49,285 bases of DNA from an uncultured Bacteroidia bacterium. GTDB lineage: Bacteria; Bacteroidota; Bacteroidia; Bacteroidales; ML635J-15. The notes under the pieces were generated by a model. The model was given only the letters and a program-made list of their open reading frames with translations, was not told the DNA's origin and did no database searches. Positions 25,280 to 32,953 of this stretch are shown here, one piece after another; the stretch's first letter is position 1, and each line of letters opens with the position of its first letter. Location of the stretch: assembly GCA_902776565.1 (NCBI GenBank), contig CACYQN010000025.1, positions 1 to 49,285 on the forward strand, written 5' to 3'. A program made the position numbers and the translations under genes.

Positions 25280-25596
25280 AATTGTACAATTAAAAAGACG
25301 GACAAAAATACAATTTTATTTTAGATTTACGATTTTAGATTTTAGGTGGGTTCTAAAAATTCACCGTTTTAAATGTTTGCCATTGGATACAGAATGCGAA
25401 AACTTTTCGGTACATCTTGTTTTTCTTCGGCATCTTACTGATTGTCAATCGGTCACAATGCCCGCGTTGTTCCCTCATTCCGCACAGCAACCTGCTCGAA
25501 GTAAATTCAAAAATTCCTCGAAATCAATTTATAGAACCTACCTTTAGATTGATTTCTGAGGAACGCAGAAACTGAAAAATTCAATCTTTTTATTTG
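25280..25596. other. 317-bp gap with panB promoter and an imperfect inverted repeat
   Basis: No gene is seen. It holds a -7 box for panB (TATTTTTG on minus, 25310-25303), short ATTTTAGATTT repeats (~25318-25344), and an imperfect inverted repeat. GGTGGGTTCTAAAAATT (25345-25361) matches the reverse complement of AATTTATAGAACCTACC (25526-25542) at 15 of 17 positions. Confidence 0.6.
25303..25310 (-). promoter_or_regulatory. -7 box of the panB-rluA operon
   Basis: On the minus strand the sequence reads TATTTTTG, 23 bp upstream of ATG 25279. Confidence 0.6.
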
Positions 25597-27171
25597 TTAC
25601 ATAAGTTCCTCGTCGTACTCATCGAAGAAATGATATTCCATATACGAATACGCCATCATCGGAAGAACCTCAAGCTTGCAGTTGTGCAGTTTCTGCCACT
25701 GCCTCCTCATCGACTTGAAAAGGCCCTTGTTGATATAAGCCTCAACAAATGGATGAGTCTTTATTACCACCTTGGAGACATTGTTCTTCTTAAGTATGTA
25801 TTTCAACTGGTTTTCAATCTCATCGGTAAGATTTATGCTAGCCTGTATCTTTCCAGTACCGTTGCAGCAAGGACAAGTTTCTGCTGTCTTTTTGTCGGTT
25901 TCGGGACGGACACGCTGACGAGTTATCTCCATCAGGCAGAACTTACTTAGGGGTGTCAAGTGATATTTGGCCCTGTCGTTCGCCATACACTCCCTCATCT
26001 TATCGTAAATGGCCTTCTTGCTTTCGCTACCATGAACGTCAATGAAGTCAACGACTATGATTCCGCCCATATCACGCAGACGAAGCTGACGGGCGATTTC
26101 TTCGGCAGCAATCAGATTGACTTCCAAAGCATTGGTTTCCTGGTCATTCTTCGAATTTGCCCTATTACCCGAATTGACATCAATAACATGTCCCGCCTCG
26201 GTATGGTCGATGACTATATATGCACCCGAACGCATAGGCACTGTACGACCGAAAGCCGTCTTTATCTGCTTCTCGATGCCATAGCTGTCGAAAATAGGAG
26301 TCCTGTCGGTATATAACTTTACAATTTTGGTCTTTTCTGGTGCAATTTCCGATATGAACTTCTTCACCTCGTTGTACATATCGGCATCGTTTACAACAAT
26401 CTGATGGAACGATGAGTTGAGCATATCGCGCAAGAACGCCGAAGTCCTGTTCATTTCACCATGCACAATGCTTGGCGGTTCTACTGCGGACAACTGCGTA
26501 TATAAATCTTTCCACTTGTCAAGCAATGAGGTCAGTTCCTTGTCAAGTTCCACCACGTTCTTATCTTGCGCAACGGTTCGTATAATCACGCCGAAATTCT
26601 TAGGCACAAGCCCCTCGACCCAGCCACGCAAGCGCTTACGGGTTTCGCTCGACTTTATTTTCTGGCTTACCGAAATCCTATTATTGAACGGCAGCAGAAC
26701 AAGATTGCGACCAGCGATTGAAATTTCACAGGTTAGGCGCGGACCTTTGGACGATATTGGCTCCTTGGCTATTTGCACGAGGACATACTCACCCACCTTC
26801 AGCATATCGGCAATCTTGCCATGCTTATCAATTTCCGGTTCGACCTTGATGTTGGTAAGACCGTTAGGATTTTTGGTCATACCCATACGTACGAACTTCT
26901 TGAGGGTAAGGAATCCTGTGCCAAGGTCAAGGTAATGCAGGAACGCATCCTTTCTGTAGCCGACATCGACGAATGCAGCATTCAGTCCCGGCATAAGCTT
27001 ATTAACCCTGCCGAGATAAATGTCACCTACAGAAAAATCTACGTTGCTGTATTCGGTGCTGAGTTCAACCAGCCGCTTGTTGTTAAGCAAAGCTATGTTG
27101 ACCTCCGAACTTCTGACATCCAGAAAAAGTTCACTGCACACTTCCTCTTTCTCTACGTCTTCTACGTCCAC
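25597..27171 (-). CDS. rng: Ribonuclease G/E family endoribonuclease
   Basis: A 524-residue RNase E/G-type enzyme for rRNA processing and mRNA decay. An S1-like RNA-binding domain (VGDIYLGRVNKLMPGLNAAFVDVGYRKDAFLHYLDL) spans residues ~47-140. Catalytic metal-binding Asp residues sit in HVIDVNSG (Asp331) and VVDFIDVHG (Asp375, Asp378), and the zinc-link motif CPCC is at 433-436. Length fits RNase G; the RNase E scaffold tail is missing. The start is GTG 27171, as no ATG precedes LFLDVRSSEVNIALL in frame. It lies downstream of the HU-like gene, separated by a hairpin terminator. Confidence 0.93.
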   Translation of the reverse strand: MDVEDVEKEEVCSELFLDVRSSEVNIALLNNKRLVELSTEYSNVDFSVGDIYLGRVNKLMPGLNAAFVDVGYRKDAFLHYLDLGTGFLTLKKFVRMGMTKNPNGLTNIKVEPEIDKHGKIADMLKVGEYVLVQIAKEPISSKGPRLTCEISIAGRNLVLLPFNNRISVSQKIKSSETRKRLRGWVEGLVPKNFGVIIRTVAQDKNVVELDKELTSLLDKWKDLYTQLSAVEPPSIVHGEMNRTSAFLRDMLNSSFHQIVVNDADMYNEVKKFISEIAPEKTKIVKLYTDRTPIFDSYGIEKQIKTAFGRTVPMRSGAYIVIDHTEAGHVIDVNSGNRANSKNDQETNALEVNLIAAEEIARQLRLRDMGGIIVVDFIDVHGSESKKAIYDKMRECMANDRAKYHLTPLSKFCLMEITRQRVRPETDKKTAETCPCCNGTGKIQASINLTDEIENQLKYILKKNNVSKVVIKTHPFVEAYINKGLFKSMRRQWQKLHNCKLEVLPMMAYSYMEYHFFDEYDEELM

Positions 27172-27190
27172 TTTCGCCTCTCCTATTGTT

Positions 27191-27227
27191 TTTGCAAAAA
27201 AATCAAACCTTCGGAAGTCTCCGAAGG
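27191..27227 (-). terminator. Terminator of the HU-like gene
   Basis: CCTTCGGA and TCCGAAGG form a perfect 8-bp stem with an AGTC loop at 27208-27227. On the minus strand it is followed by a T-rich tract (plus A at 27195-27202). Confidence 0.75.
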
Positions 27228-27262
27228 CTTGAATAAGTCTTTAATTCAAAAAAAAGAAAATA

Positions 27263-27355
27263 CTATTTTTTCTTTTTATGTCTGTTCTTACGAAGACGTT
27301 TTTTCCTCTTGTGAGTAGACATTTTATGTCTTTTTCTCTTCTTTCCGCTTGGCAT
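27263..27355 (-). CDS. Possible separate 30-residue basic peptide within the HU-like frame
   Basis: ATG 27355-27353 opens an in-frame 30-residue product in which more than half the residues are Lys or Arg. It would be identical to the tail of the HU-like protein. Whether an internal start is used cannot be told from sequence, but the clean Met-Pro-Ser-Gly start at the domain junction makes it plausible. Confidence 0.35.
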   Translation of the reverse strand: MPSGKKRKRHKMSTHKRKKRLRKNRHKKKK

Positions 27356-27562
27356 TATAGTTGTGTTCTTAGCCATATCCCTTGCAGTCTTTTCTGCTCT
27401 GGTCTTAACTATAAAGCTACCAAATCCTCTTAAAAATACGTCTTCGCCCTTAATCAAAGAACCCTTTACCGATTCCATGAAAGCTTCAACAGTCTTCTGA
27501 ACTACCATTTTTTCGATTCCGGTATTTTCGGAAATTGCATTTACAATGTCTGCCTTAGTCAT
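27263..27562 (-). CDS. HU/IHF-like DNA-binding protein fused to a basic bS22-like peptide
   Basis: A 99-residue protein. Residues 1-69 are a normal HU/IHF N-terminal part: MTKADIVNAISENTGIEK, helix 2, GFGSFIVKTRAEKTARDMAKNTTI up to the beta arm. From Met70 the usual arm-return and last helix (typically IPxxNIPxFKPxKxF) are absent. They are replaced by 30 very basic residues beginning MPSGKKRKRHKMSTHKRKKR. That tail begins with an in-frame ATG (27355), so it could also be made alone as a 30-residue protein. It resembles tiny basic ribosomal proteins of the bS22/AURKAIP1-COX24 type; this is from memory and not proven. A strong promoter lies upstream and rng downstream. Confidence 0.8.
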   Translation of the reverse strand: MTKADIVNAISENTGIEKMVVQKTVEAFMESVKGSLIKGEDVFLRGFGSFIVKTRAEKTARDMAKNTTIMPSGKKRKRHKMSTHKRKKRLRKNRHKKKK

Positions 27563-27627
27563 TTTCTTAATATTTAATTGTTTATAAATAATTTATCTTT
27601 ATACATCCCATTGATTTTTTGGGACTG

Positions 27628-27658
27628 CAAATGTAATAACATTTTTTGTTTCAGCAAA
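27628..27658 (-). promoter_or_regulatory. Full Bacteroidota promoter of the HU-like gene
   Basis: On the minus strand, TTTG (27658-27655) and TACATTTG (27635-27628) are 19 bp apart, an exact fit to the TTTG-N19-TAnnTTTG consensus. Confidence 0.8.
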
Positions 27659-27694
27659 ATAAAATTTATTTTTTTTCAAAAAATACACTCCTGA

Positions 27695-29110
27695 CTACAA
27701 TCCTTTCCCCAAAAACACGACTTTTACCGTATATATAAGGATTTTCAAGTCCATAAGCAAGGAACGGTTTTCAATATAAAGTATGTCGTACTTCAACCTT
27801 TCCACCATCTGGTCGACATTCTCCGCATAACCATACTTCACTTGTCCCCACGATGTTATTCCCGGACGAACAGAAAGCAGATGCAAATAATGCGGAGCCT
27901 TCTCCACTATCTGCTTAATATAGTATTCGCGTTCGGGACGCGGGCCGACAAGGCTCATATCGCCTCGCAACACATTGAAGAACTGCGGAGTTTCATCAAG
28001 ACGAGTCTTCCTCATAAACTTTCCTATCTTTGTGATGCGCGGGTCGTCTTTCTTGCTAAGGGCAGGACCGTTCTCCTCCGAGTTAACATACATCGAACGG
28101 AACTTGTAAATCTTGAACGGCTTGTGATATTGCCCGATACGCTCGTGACTATATATAATAGGTCCAGGCGAACTGACCTTCACTGCAATGGCAAGCACAA
28201 GATAAATTGGCGAAAGCAAAATCATCGCCAAGATACTCAGCACAATGTCGAAAAAACGCTTTGCAAAAAGCTGCCATACCGGCATTATGTTCTGGTTGAT
28301 TTCAATAAGCGGCATACCTATTATAGATGATATGCGCACCTTGCCTATTAGCATGTCGTACATATCGGGAATTACCTTTACCGACACCCTTAGTCCGTAC
28401 AACTTGTTGATTATATATGCAATTTTGCTGTGCTCGCTCGACTCGATTGCAATTACAATCTCCTCGATCTTGCGTTCTGCCACAATCTTCCTTATGTCGT
28501 CCACATTGCCGAAATTGGGCACATACTTCTCCATCTGGTAGCTGTCCTGCTTATCGACATAGACAAACCCGATGAAATTCAAGCCCGAAGAAATGTTCTG
28601 GGATTCTAGTTCACGATACAGTTCCACAGCCCTGTCATTGCTGCCGACCATCAGCGTATTGAAGCGAAGCTTTCGCGTATGTACCCGCTCGTTTGTAATA
28701 GTTGTTATTACCAGCCTAGGAATATACGTAAACACAAACTGCATCAGCAGCAATATCCCAAACATCTTGTAGTACTGCGTGTAATTTCCAACCCAGTCGT
28801 CGAGGACAAACACAAAGAACAGAATCACTACGCCAACCAAAGTGACCATAGCCGTAGTTCCCAGCTCGTGAACACGCGACTTGCGGAACGGATTCCTATA
28901 GTAACCGCTCATCAGGTGCAACAATAGCCAGAACAACGGGATTGCAACCAGCGAAACATAAAATTTCCAGTCGAGCTCTATCGGGATGGAAAAACCAAGC
29001 CGAACAGGTTCTATCTCAATTTTGCGGTAGCAATAGAACAATCCCCATGTAGCCGCAGCCGCAAGATAGTCGAAAATTATATATATGGCGTTATGCCTTG
29101 CCTTCTGCAT
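27695..29110 (-). CDS. Polyprenyl-phosphate sugar-1-phosphate transferase (WcaJ/PssY-like)
   Basis: A 471-residue membrane enzyme that starts an exopolysaccharide, capsule or O-antigen unit by moving a sugar-1-phosphate from a UDP-sugar to undecaprenyl phosphate. Four N-terminal membrane helices are followed by a Rossmann-like CoA-binding-type region (TLMVGSNDRAVELYREL). One more hydrophobic segment then leads into the catalytic PGT domain (AKRFFDIVLSILAMILLSPIYLVLAIAVKVSSPGPIIYSHERIGQ … KFRSM … TRLDETPQFFNVLRGDMSLVGPRPERE). Its ATG overlaps the stop of the preceding lipoprotein gene by one base, so translation is probably coupled. No glycosyltransferase cluster follows. Confidence 0.92.
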   Translation of the reverse strand: MQKARHNAIYIIFDYLAAAATWGLFYCYRKIEIEPVRLGFSIPIELDWKFYVSLVAIPLFWLLLHLMSGYYRNPFRKSRVHELGTTAMVTLVGVVILFFVFVLDDWVGNYTQYYKMFGILLLMQFVFTYIPRLVITTITNERVHTRKLRFNTLMVGSNDRAVELYRELESQNISSGLNFIGFVYVDKQDSYQMEKYVPNFGNVDDIRKIVAERKIEEIVIAIESSEHSKIAYIINKLYGLRVSVKVIPDMYDMLIGKVRISSIIGMPLIEINQNIMPVWQLFAKRFFDIVLSILAMILLSPIYLVLAIAVKVSSPGPIIYSHERIGQYHKPFKIYKFRSMYVNSEENGPALSKKDDPRITKIGKFMRKTRLDETPQFFNVLRGDMSLVGPRPEREYYIKQIVEKAPHYLHLLSVRPGITSWGQVKYGYAENVDQMVERLKYDILYIENRSLLMDLKILIYTVKVVFLGKGL

Positions 29111-30006
29111 TACTTTGCCTCTGTTTCGATGTGTAACAACTTTATGTTATCAATAAAAATCTCCGAATTCTGTCCAACAGGACTTAATGTGTCAACCCTT
29201 ATTGCCGTGTAGAACGGCTGGAACTGACCACAGTTGGAACTCGAATTGGTAACCGCATAATTCAGATTTACATATATGCGCTTCCACTTTCCATCGGTAG
29301 GATAGAATGTAATCACATTTTCACGCACGCCAGATGTAGCCGTAGCACTTTCCACAACGCCAAACATTCCAAAGTTAAAGTAATCGTTGCACTTATAGCT
29401 CATCTCGAGGAAAGTCACCCCTTTTTCCGAAATAGGATACACATCGGAAGTACGGCACTCAAAATGTCCCGTGTAATCGTTAGCCGGCAAATTCACTTTC
29501 ATCGAATAACCTTCCAAGGCACCATCGCGAACCATTTCGAACTGATATGTACTCGAATCGGCAACCTCGAACTTAGTTCCTACCTGGTCAAAACTTTCCA
29601 CCATAATGAAGTCCACACCCTGACGATACGAATAATGCGGAGTAAGTTTCATAGTCTGGTCCGGCACAAGCACCGTATCTATAACATAATTGGTAAGCAT
29701 GGTATAAACATCCCTGTCGGCATCAAGTCCCGACGTCTTTATCCCCGGCTCAATCTCAATGCGAACCTTTCCCGATGACAAAACTGGAACCTCGAAAGGA
29801 ATCTCAAACACGCCGACAGTCTTTCCGTCAACATATAGCCAACAATCCGAAATATTATGCATAGCTGTCCCCTGTGAAGGACTGGCAATATCAATAAATG
29901 CCTCATCGACACGGATATACGACGGAACGCCTTCCAATGGGTCTCTCTCTTTGCAAGATTCGAAAGCCAGTACAAATATTATTAGCAAGGCAAATATTCT
30001 ATTCAT
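29110..30006 (-). CDS. Putative lipoprotein, beta-sandwich type, coupled to the sugar transferase
   Basis: A 298-residue protein with a lipoprotein signal (FESC, Cys18). The middle and C-terminal parts are beta-rich and resemble carbohydrate-binding or galactose-binding-like domains (SEKGVTFLEMSYKCNDYF, KWKRIYVNLNYAV, SEIFIDNIKLLHI), without a firm family match. Its TAA shares one base with the ATG of the sugar-phosphate transferase gene, indicating a two-gene operon. A role in surface polysaccharide assembly is inferred only from that coupling. ATG 30006 begins the signal peptide; longer frames upstream run through repeats and the promoter. Confidence 0.7.
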   Translation of the reverse strand: MNRIFALLIIFVLAFESCKERDPLEGVPSYIRVDEAFIDIASPSQGTAMHNISDCWLYVDGKTVGVFEIPFEVPVLSSGKVRIEIEPGIKTSGLDADRDVYTMLTNYVIDTVLVPDQTMKLTPHYSYRQGVDFIMVESFDQVGTKFEVADSSTYQFEMVRDGALEGYSMKVNLPANDYTGHFECRTSDVYPISEKGVTFLEMSYKCNDYFNFGMFGVVESATATSGVRENVITFYPTDGKWKRIYVNLNYAVTNSSSNCGQFQPFYTAIRVDTLSPVGQNSEIFIDNIKLLHIETEAK

Positions 30007-30034
30007 CCGACTATATTCTAAAATTATAAGATGG

Positions 30035-30042
30035 CAAAGGTA
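30035..30042 (-). promoter_or_regulatory. -7 box of the lipoprotein-sugar transferase operon
   Basis: TACCTTTG on the minus strand, 28 bp before ATG 30006, with a TTTG (minus strand, 30068-30065) 22 bp farther upstream as a possible -33 element. Confidence 0.6.
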
Positions 30043-30086
30043 GATAAAATTTCCGACAGACAGACAAAGATTCAAATAAATTTCAC

Positions 30087-30200
30087 GCTCGAAGCCTAAA
30101 TGGCTGAAAGGCTTGAAGGCTCGAAGGATGAAAGTCGAATAGTCTGCAAGCCTGTTAGACTGCAAGCCCGTCAGACTGTTGGCCAGTTAGCCAGCAAGAC
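30087..30200. repeat. Intergenic short-repeat tract (AAGCCT/AGGCTT-rich)
   Basis: The tract carries many AGGCTT/AAGCCT words. TGCAAGCCTGTTAGAC (30145-30160) is followed at once by TGCAAGCCCGTCAGAC (30161-30176), 14/16 identical. Similar tracts lie at 31786-31842 and 45054-45085. Confidence 0.65.
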
Positions 30201-30202
30201 AT

Positions 30203-31315
30203 TTATTCCTTCTTCGGCAACATTACAAACTCCGACACCTTAAATAATTCAACAGGCTTAGTACTATCGGGTGAAATAGCCATAATAGTCGGCTCAAAAT
30301 TTTCAACGTCGGCCATAAAATTTGCTATGTAAAGGAAAGTGCCGTCATCAAGCCAAGCCATCGAAGGACCTTCATCGTACGAAATATCAGTACCGTCCAA
30401 AATCATCTGGTATTTTCCATCGAGGCTAGCGATGCAGTACGGACCGTGCGGGAAATCGCCCCAGCCAGTAACAGCACCAAACACAACCCTGTCGCCTTTG
30501 GGAGAAACCATACCTGCATAATACTCTTCAGGTGTTTCTTCAAACTTCAGTTTGTCGGTAAGGCAAACTTTCCCCTTTCCTTTCTGCTCACAGTAGTAGT
30601 TATGCGACTGTGGAAGGTCCTCATCATCGCTATCGTAATCGTATTCATCCTCAGAGAAACTGATAGTACTTGCATCGTCATCATTTTCTTCCTCATCGTC
30701 GGACGAACTTTCAAAGTATCCATACAGTTTTTCCATATTTGGGGAAGTCACAAACTTGTGCGATTCATTGTCGTACACTTTTATCTTTGTAAACCAGTAG
30801 CCGTCCCAGCTAAAATCGTAGTTCACACCGAAATATCTGCCGTCATCGCTCACCCTCAGCGCCGAATATGTGCCGTATGTCTCGGTTATGCAACTATCGC
30901 AAGGCAAGCCCCAGTTGACAATATGCTTAGGAGTAGGCTCTTCCGAATCGAAATCGATATATTTTAACACCATCATACTATCCTTGCATACCGAATAATA
31001 CAAGCCTAAGGTACCCGGCACAAAACTGTAATTTACAATTTCATCCGTTTCGCCTTCATACACAACAGAATCCATTCGTTCCATACTGAAAAAGCAGAAC
31101 TTATTTCCTCTGAAATACATGAAATCGCAATCTGCAATCTTCAGCGAGGTATCTTCCACTATGCTGTCCTCGACAATACTGTCGGCAACAACCTTATCCT
31201 CATTTGGCGTTTCGGCCTTGTCCTTCGACTTGCACGAAAACGAAACGACCGACATCATCAGCACTGCCCCAAACAAAATGGCACTTACCAGATATTTCTC
31301 AAAATTCTTTATCAT
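30203..31315 (-). CDS. Putative lipoprotein with TolB-like repeats and an acidic insert
   Basis: A 370-residue protein with a lipoprotein signal (SFSC, Cys28). Segments such as VSDDGRYFGVNYDF, MVSPKGDRVVFGAVTG and SMAWLDDGTFLYIANF resemble blades of a TolB/WD40-like propeller. Residues ~203-237 are an almost purely acidic, Ser-rich stretch (SSSDDEEENDDDAST…) interrupting the fold, possibly a calcium-binding or flexible loop. The function is unknown. It has its own -7 box (31356-31363) and is monocistronic. Confidence 0.7.
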   Translation of the reverse strand: MIKNFEKYLVSAILFGAVLMMSVVSFSCKSKDKAETPNEDKVVADSIVEDSIVEDTSLKIADCDFMYFRGNKFCFFSMERMDSVVYEGETDEIVNYSFVPGTLGLYYSVCKDSMMVLKYIDFDSEEPTPKHIVNWGLPCDSCITETYGTYSALRVSDDGRYFGVNYDFSWDGYWFTKIKVYDNESHKFVTSPNMEKLYGYFESSSDDEEENDDDASTISFSEDEYDYDSDDEDLPQSHNYYCEQKGKGKVCLTDKLKFEETPEEYYAGMVSPKGDRVVFGAVTGWGDFPHGPYCIASLDGKYQMILDGTDISYDEGPSMAWLDDGTFLYIANFMADVENFEPTIMAISPDSTKPVELFKVSEFVMLPKKE

Positions 31316-31355
31316 ACCTATTTATTATTAATCAAACAATGTTTAAATATTTTTG

Positions 31356-31363
31356 CAAAAATA
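31356..31363 (-). promoter_or_regulatory. -7 box of the acidic lipoprotein gene
   Basis: TATTTTTG on the minus strand, 40 bp before ATG 31315. Confidence 0.55.
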
Positions 31364-31409
31364 CAATATTATTTGGATTCTATATACATGTTGACTAACA
31401 CTCTTAGTC

Positions 31410-31593
31410 ATTACTCGCAAGCTTCGTGCACTAAAGGGTCCGTAAGACAAAGCGAACAGCAAAAGGAACGTTGCTTGTGAGCCTGTCTATACGGAACTCC
31501 TTCACGAAACGGAGTGAGTAATCTCCTGTTGAAAACGTTTCTAAAGGAGATTACGCATAGTTGAACAATATTACGCTCCCCGTTCCGTATCGC
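31410..31593. repeat. Dispersed repeat locus 2 (module order A-B-C)
   Basis: Module A at 31410-31426 (ATTACTCGCAAGCTTCG), B at 31453-31481 and C at 31575-31593 (GCTCCCCGTTCCGTATCGC) match 17790-17806, 17920-17948 and 17847-17865. The order of B and C is swapped relative to locus 1. Confidence 0.8.
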
Positions 31594-31788
31594 GTTATTG
31601 CTTGCTTAGCAGATGCTTTTGCGCCTCAGCATAGGAAACAAGTTTCCTCTGCCTTTGGCTGTTAAAGCATTCTAACTTGCGGAACCTTTAGCTCGCTCAG
31701 TGAAACAAGCAATGACACACGAGTGGCATAATTTTTAGTCAACTTGTATATAGTTACCTATTATTTACGATTTTCGATTTAAAATTAA

Positions 31789-31842
31789 AAGGCTAAAAGT
31801 CCAAAAAGACTTTAAGCCTGTTAGCCTTTGAGCCTTCAAGCC
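31789..31842. repeat. Hairpin plus AGCCTT-type tract
   Basis: AGGCTAAAAGTC and GACTTTAAGCCT (31789-31818) form a near-perfect hairpin, continuing into AGCCTGTTAGCCTTTGAGCC words to 31842. It lies just beyond the 3' end of the Gfo/Idh/MocA-like gene (minus strand). Confidence 0.6.
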
Positions 31843-31858
31843 CCCGAACGGCATAGTC

Positions 31859-32812
31859 CTAAAACACCAACGTTATTTTTTCCTTGATTTTCTTTACAAC
31901 CTCGTAGGTCTTGAGAATGGTATCGACATTGACTTCGGGCGACTTGTTGTACAGAATAGATTTCGCAAACGATGTAAACTCGTCGTAATAAACGTTGTTT
32001 GGCTTTACCATAATCTGCTCGACGCTCAAATCGCCAACCGACTGGCTGAAGAACGACGGGTCGTCAATCTCTCCGCGCTTTTTCACCAGCGATGCCTTGT
32101 TGTTGAGCATGTCTATATTTGTGTAGCTGTCGCGACAATAGAAAGTCATGCCGTGCGAATCCTCGGTTTCAATCCTGCTTGCCACGAAATGCGCTACGCA
32201 CCCGTTATAGAATTCTATCCGTGCATTTATCACATCGGGAGTCATTGCAGGCATCTGCTGTATCGAAGAAGCACTTGCATATATGTTCTTCACATTCGAC
32301 TTCACTACGCTCAGCACAATGTCAACATCGTTTATAAGCATATCCATAAGTACCGAACAATACTCGTTACGCGAATCGAAACGCCTGTAATTGTGCGACT
32401 GTATATAGCGAGGCGACACGATAAACGGCTTTGCCGACAGAAAAGTATTGTTGAACCTATGATGGAACCCTGCCTGAACTTTCACGTTGGCCTCGTCAAC
32501 GATATTCGAAAGTTTTGTGACGTCGGTGCTGTTGTACGACGATGCCGGCTCAAAGAACACGTGCTTCGACGATTTTACCAAAGTCTTTATCTCCTCGAGG
32601 CTTGTTGCTGGCGAAACTGCAATTACGGCATCGACATTATTCAGGAAAGACCCCTCTTCATCGAATTTGTGAAGATGCAAATCCGATGCGATACTTTTGC
32701 CCGATTCTGCCGAATATGTCCCAACAACATCCAATTCTGCAACATCGAGAATATTCTCGACCATGCAGACCGTGCTGGAATCTATACTGCCGTAAACGCC
32801 TGTCCTTATCAT
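31859..32812 (-). CDS. Gfo/Idh/MocA-like oxidoreductase, divergent
   Basis: A 317-residue protein with the two-domain layout of the family: an N-terminal Rossmann part (NVDAVIAVSPATSLEEIKTLVKSSKHVFFEPAS, in the position of the usual EKP motif) and a C-terminal beta-sheet domain (PRYIQSHNYRRFDSR … MDMLINDVDIVLSVV). The nucleotide loop is weak: GVYGSIDSS replaces GxGxxG, and FEPAS replaces EKPLA, so the lysine thought to act in catalysis is missing. It may bind ligand without normal turnover. Homologues sit near PorW/glmS-type clusters in some Bacteroidota. The start is ATG 32812, supported by the -7 box at 32831. Confidence 0.75.
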   Translation of the reverse strand: MIRTGVYGSIDSSTVCMVENILDVAELDVVGTYSAESGKSIASDLHLHKFDEEGSFLNNVDAVIAVSPATSLEEIKTLVKSSKHVFFEPASSYNSTDVTKLSNIVDEANVKVQAGFHHRFNNTFLSAKPFIVSPRYIQSHNYRRFDSRNEYCSVLMDMLINDVDIVLSVVKSNVKNIYASASSIQQMPAMTPDVINARIEFYNGCVAHFVASRIETEDSHGMTFYCRDSYTNIDMLNNKASLVKKRGEIDDPSFFSQSVGDLSVEQIMVKPNNVYYDEFTSFAKSILYNKSPEVNVDTILKTYEVVKKIKEKITLVF

Positions 32813-32830
32813 TCCTAAAAAATATCGGCA

Positions 32831-32838
32831 CAAAAATA
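32831..32838 (-). promoter_or_regulatory. -7 box of the Gfo/Idh/MocA-like gene
   Basis: TATTTTTG on the minus strand, 18 bp before ATG 32812, so the gene has its own promoter after the porW gene. Confidence 0.6.
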
Positions 32839-32953
32839 CCTTTGCATTCAATCACATTTTCAGGCATTTCAAACCTTTTTTCAACTGATTGATGTTAAAG
32901 AGAAACGAAGGAAAATTTCAGAACGGCAAAACGCACCGCCCCTACCCTTGCGA

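Larger units (their letters stand above)
31316..31858. other. 543-bp gene-free region built of repeats
   Basis: I see no gene. From the left it holds the promoter of the lipoprotein gene, dispersed repeat modules (31410-31593), further GC-richer sequence to ~31735 with runs like CTCGCTCAGTGAAACAAGC, an ATTTACGATTTTCGATTT tract (~31763-31780) and an AGCCTT-type tract with a hairpin (31789-31842). Confidence 0.7.

Noticed and set aside
27695..29110. Start of a full capsule or exopolysaccharide gene cluster
   Set aside because: No glycosyltransferases, flippase or polymerase genes follow on either side; only the coupled lipoprotein accompanies the initiating transferase.
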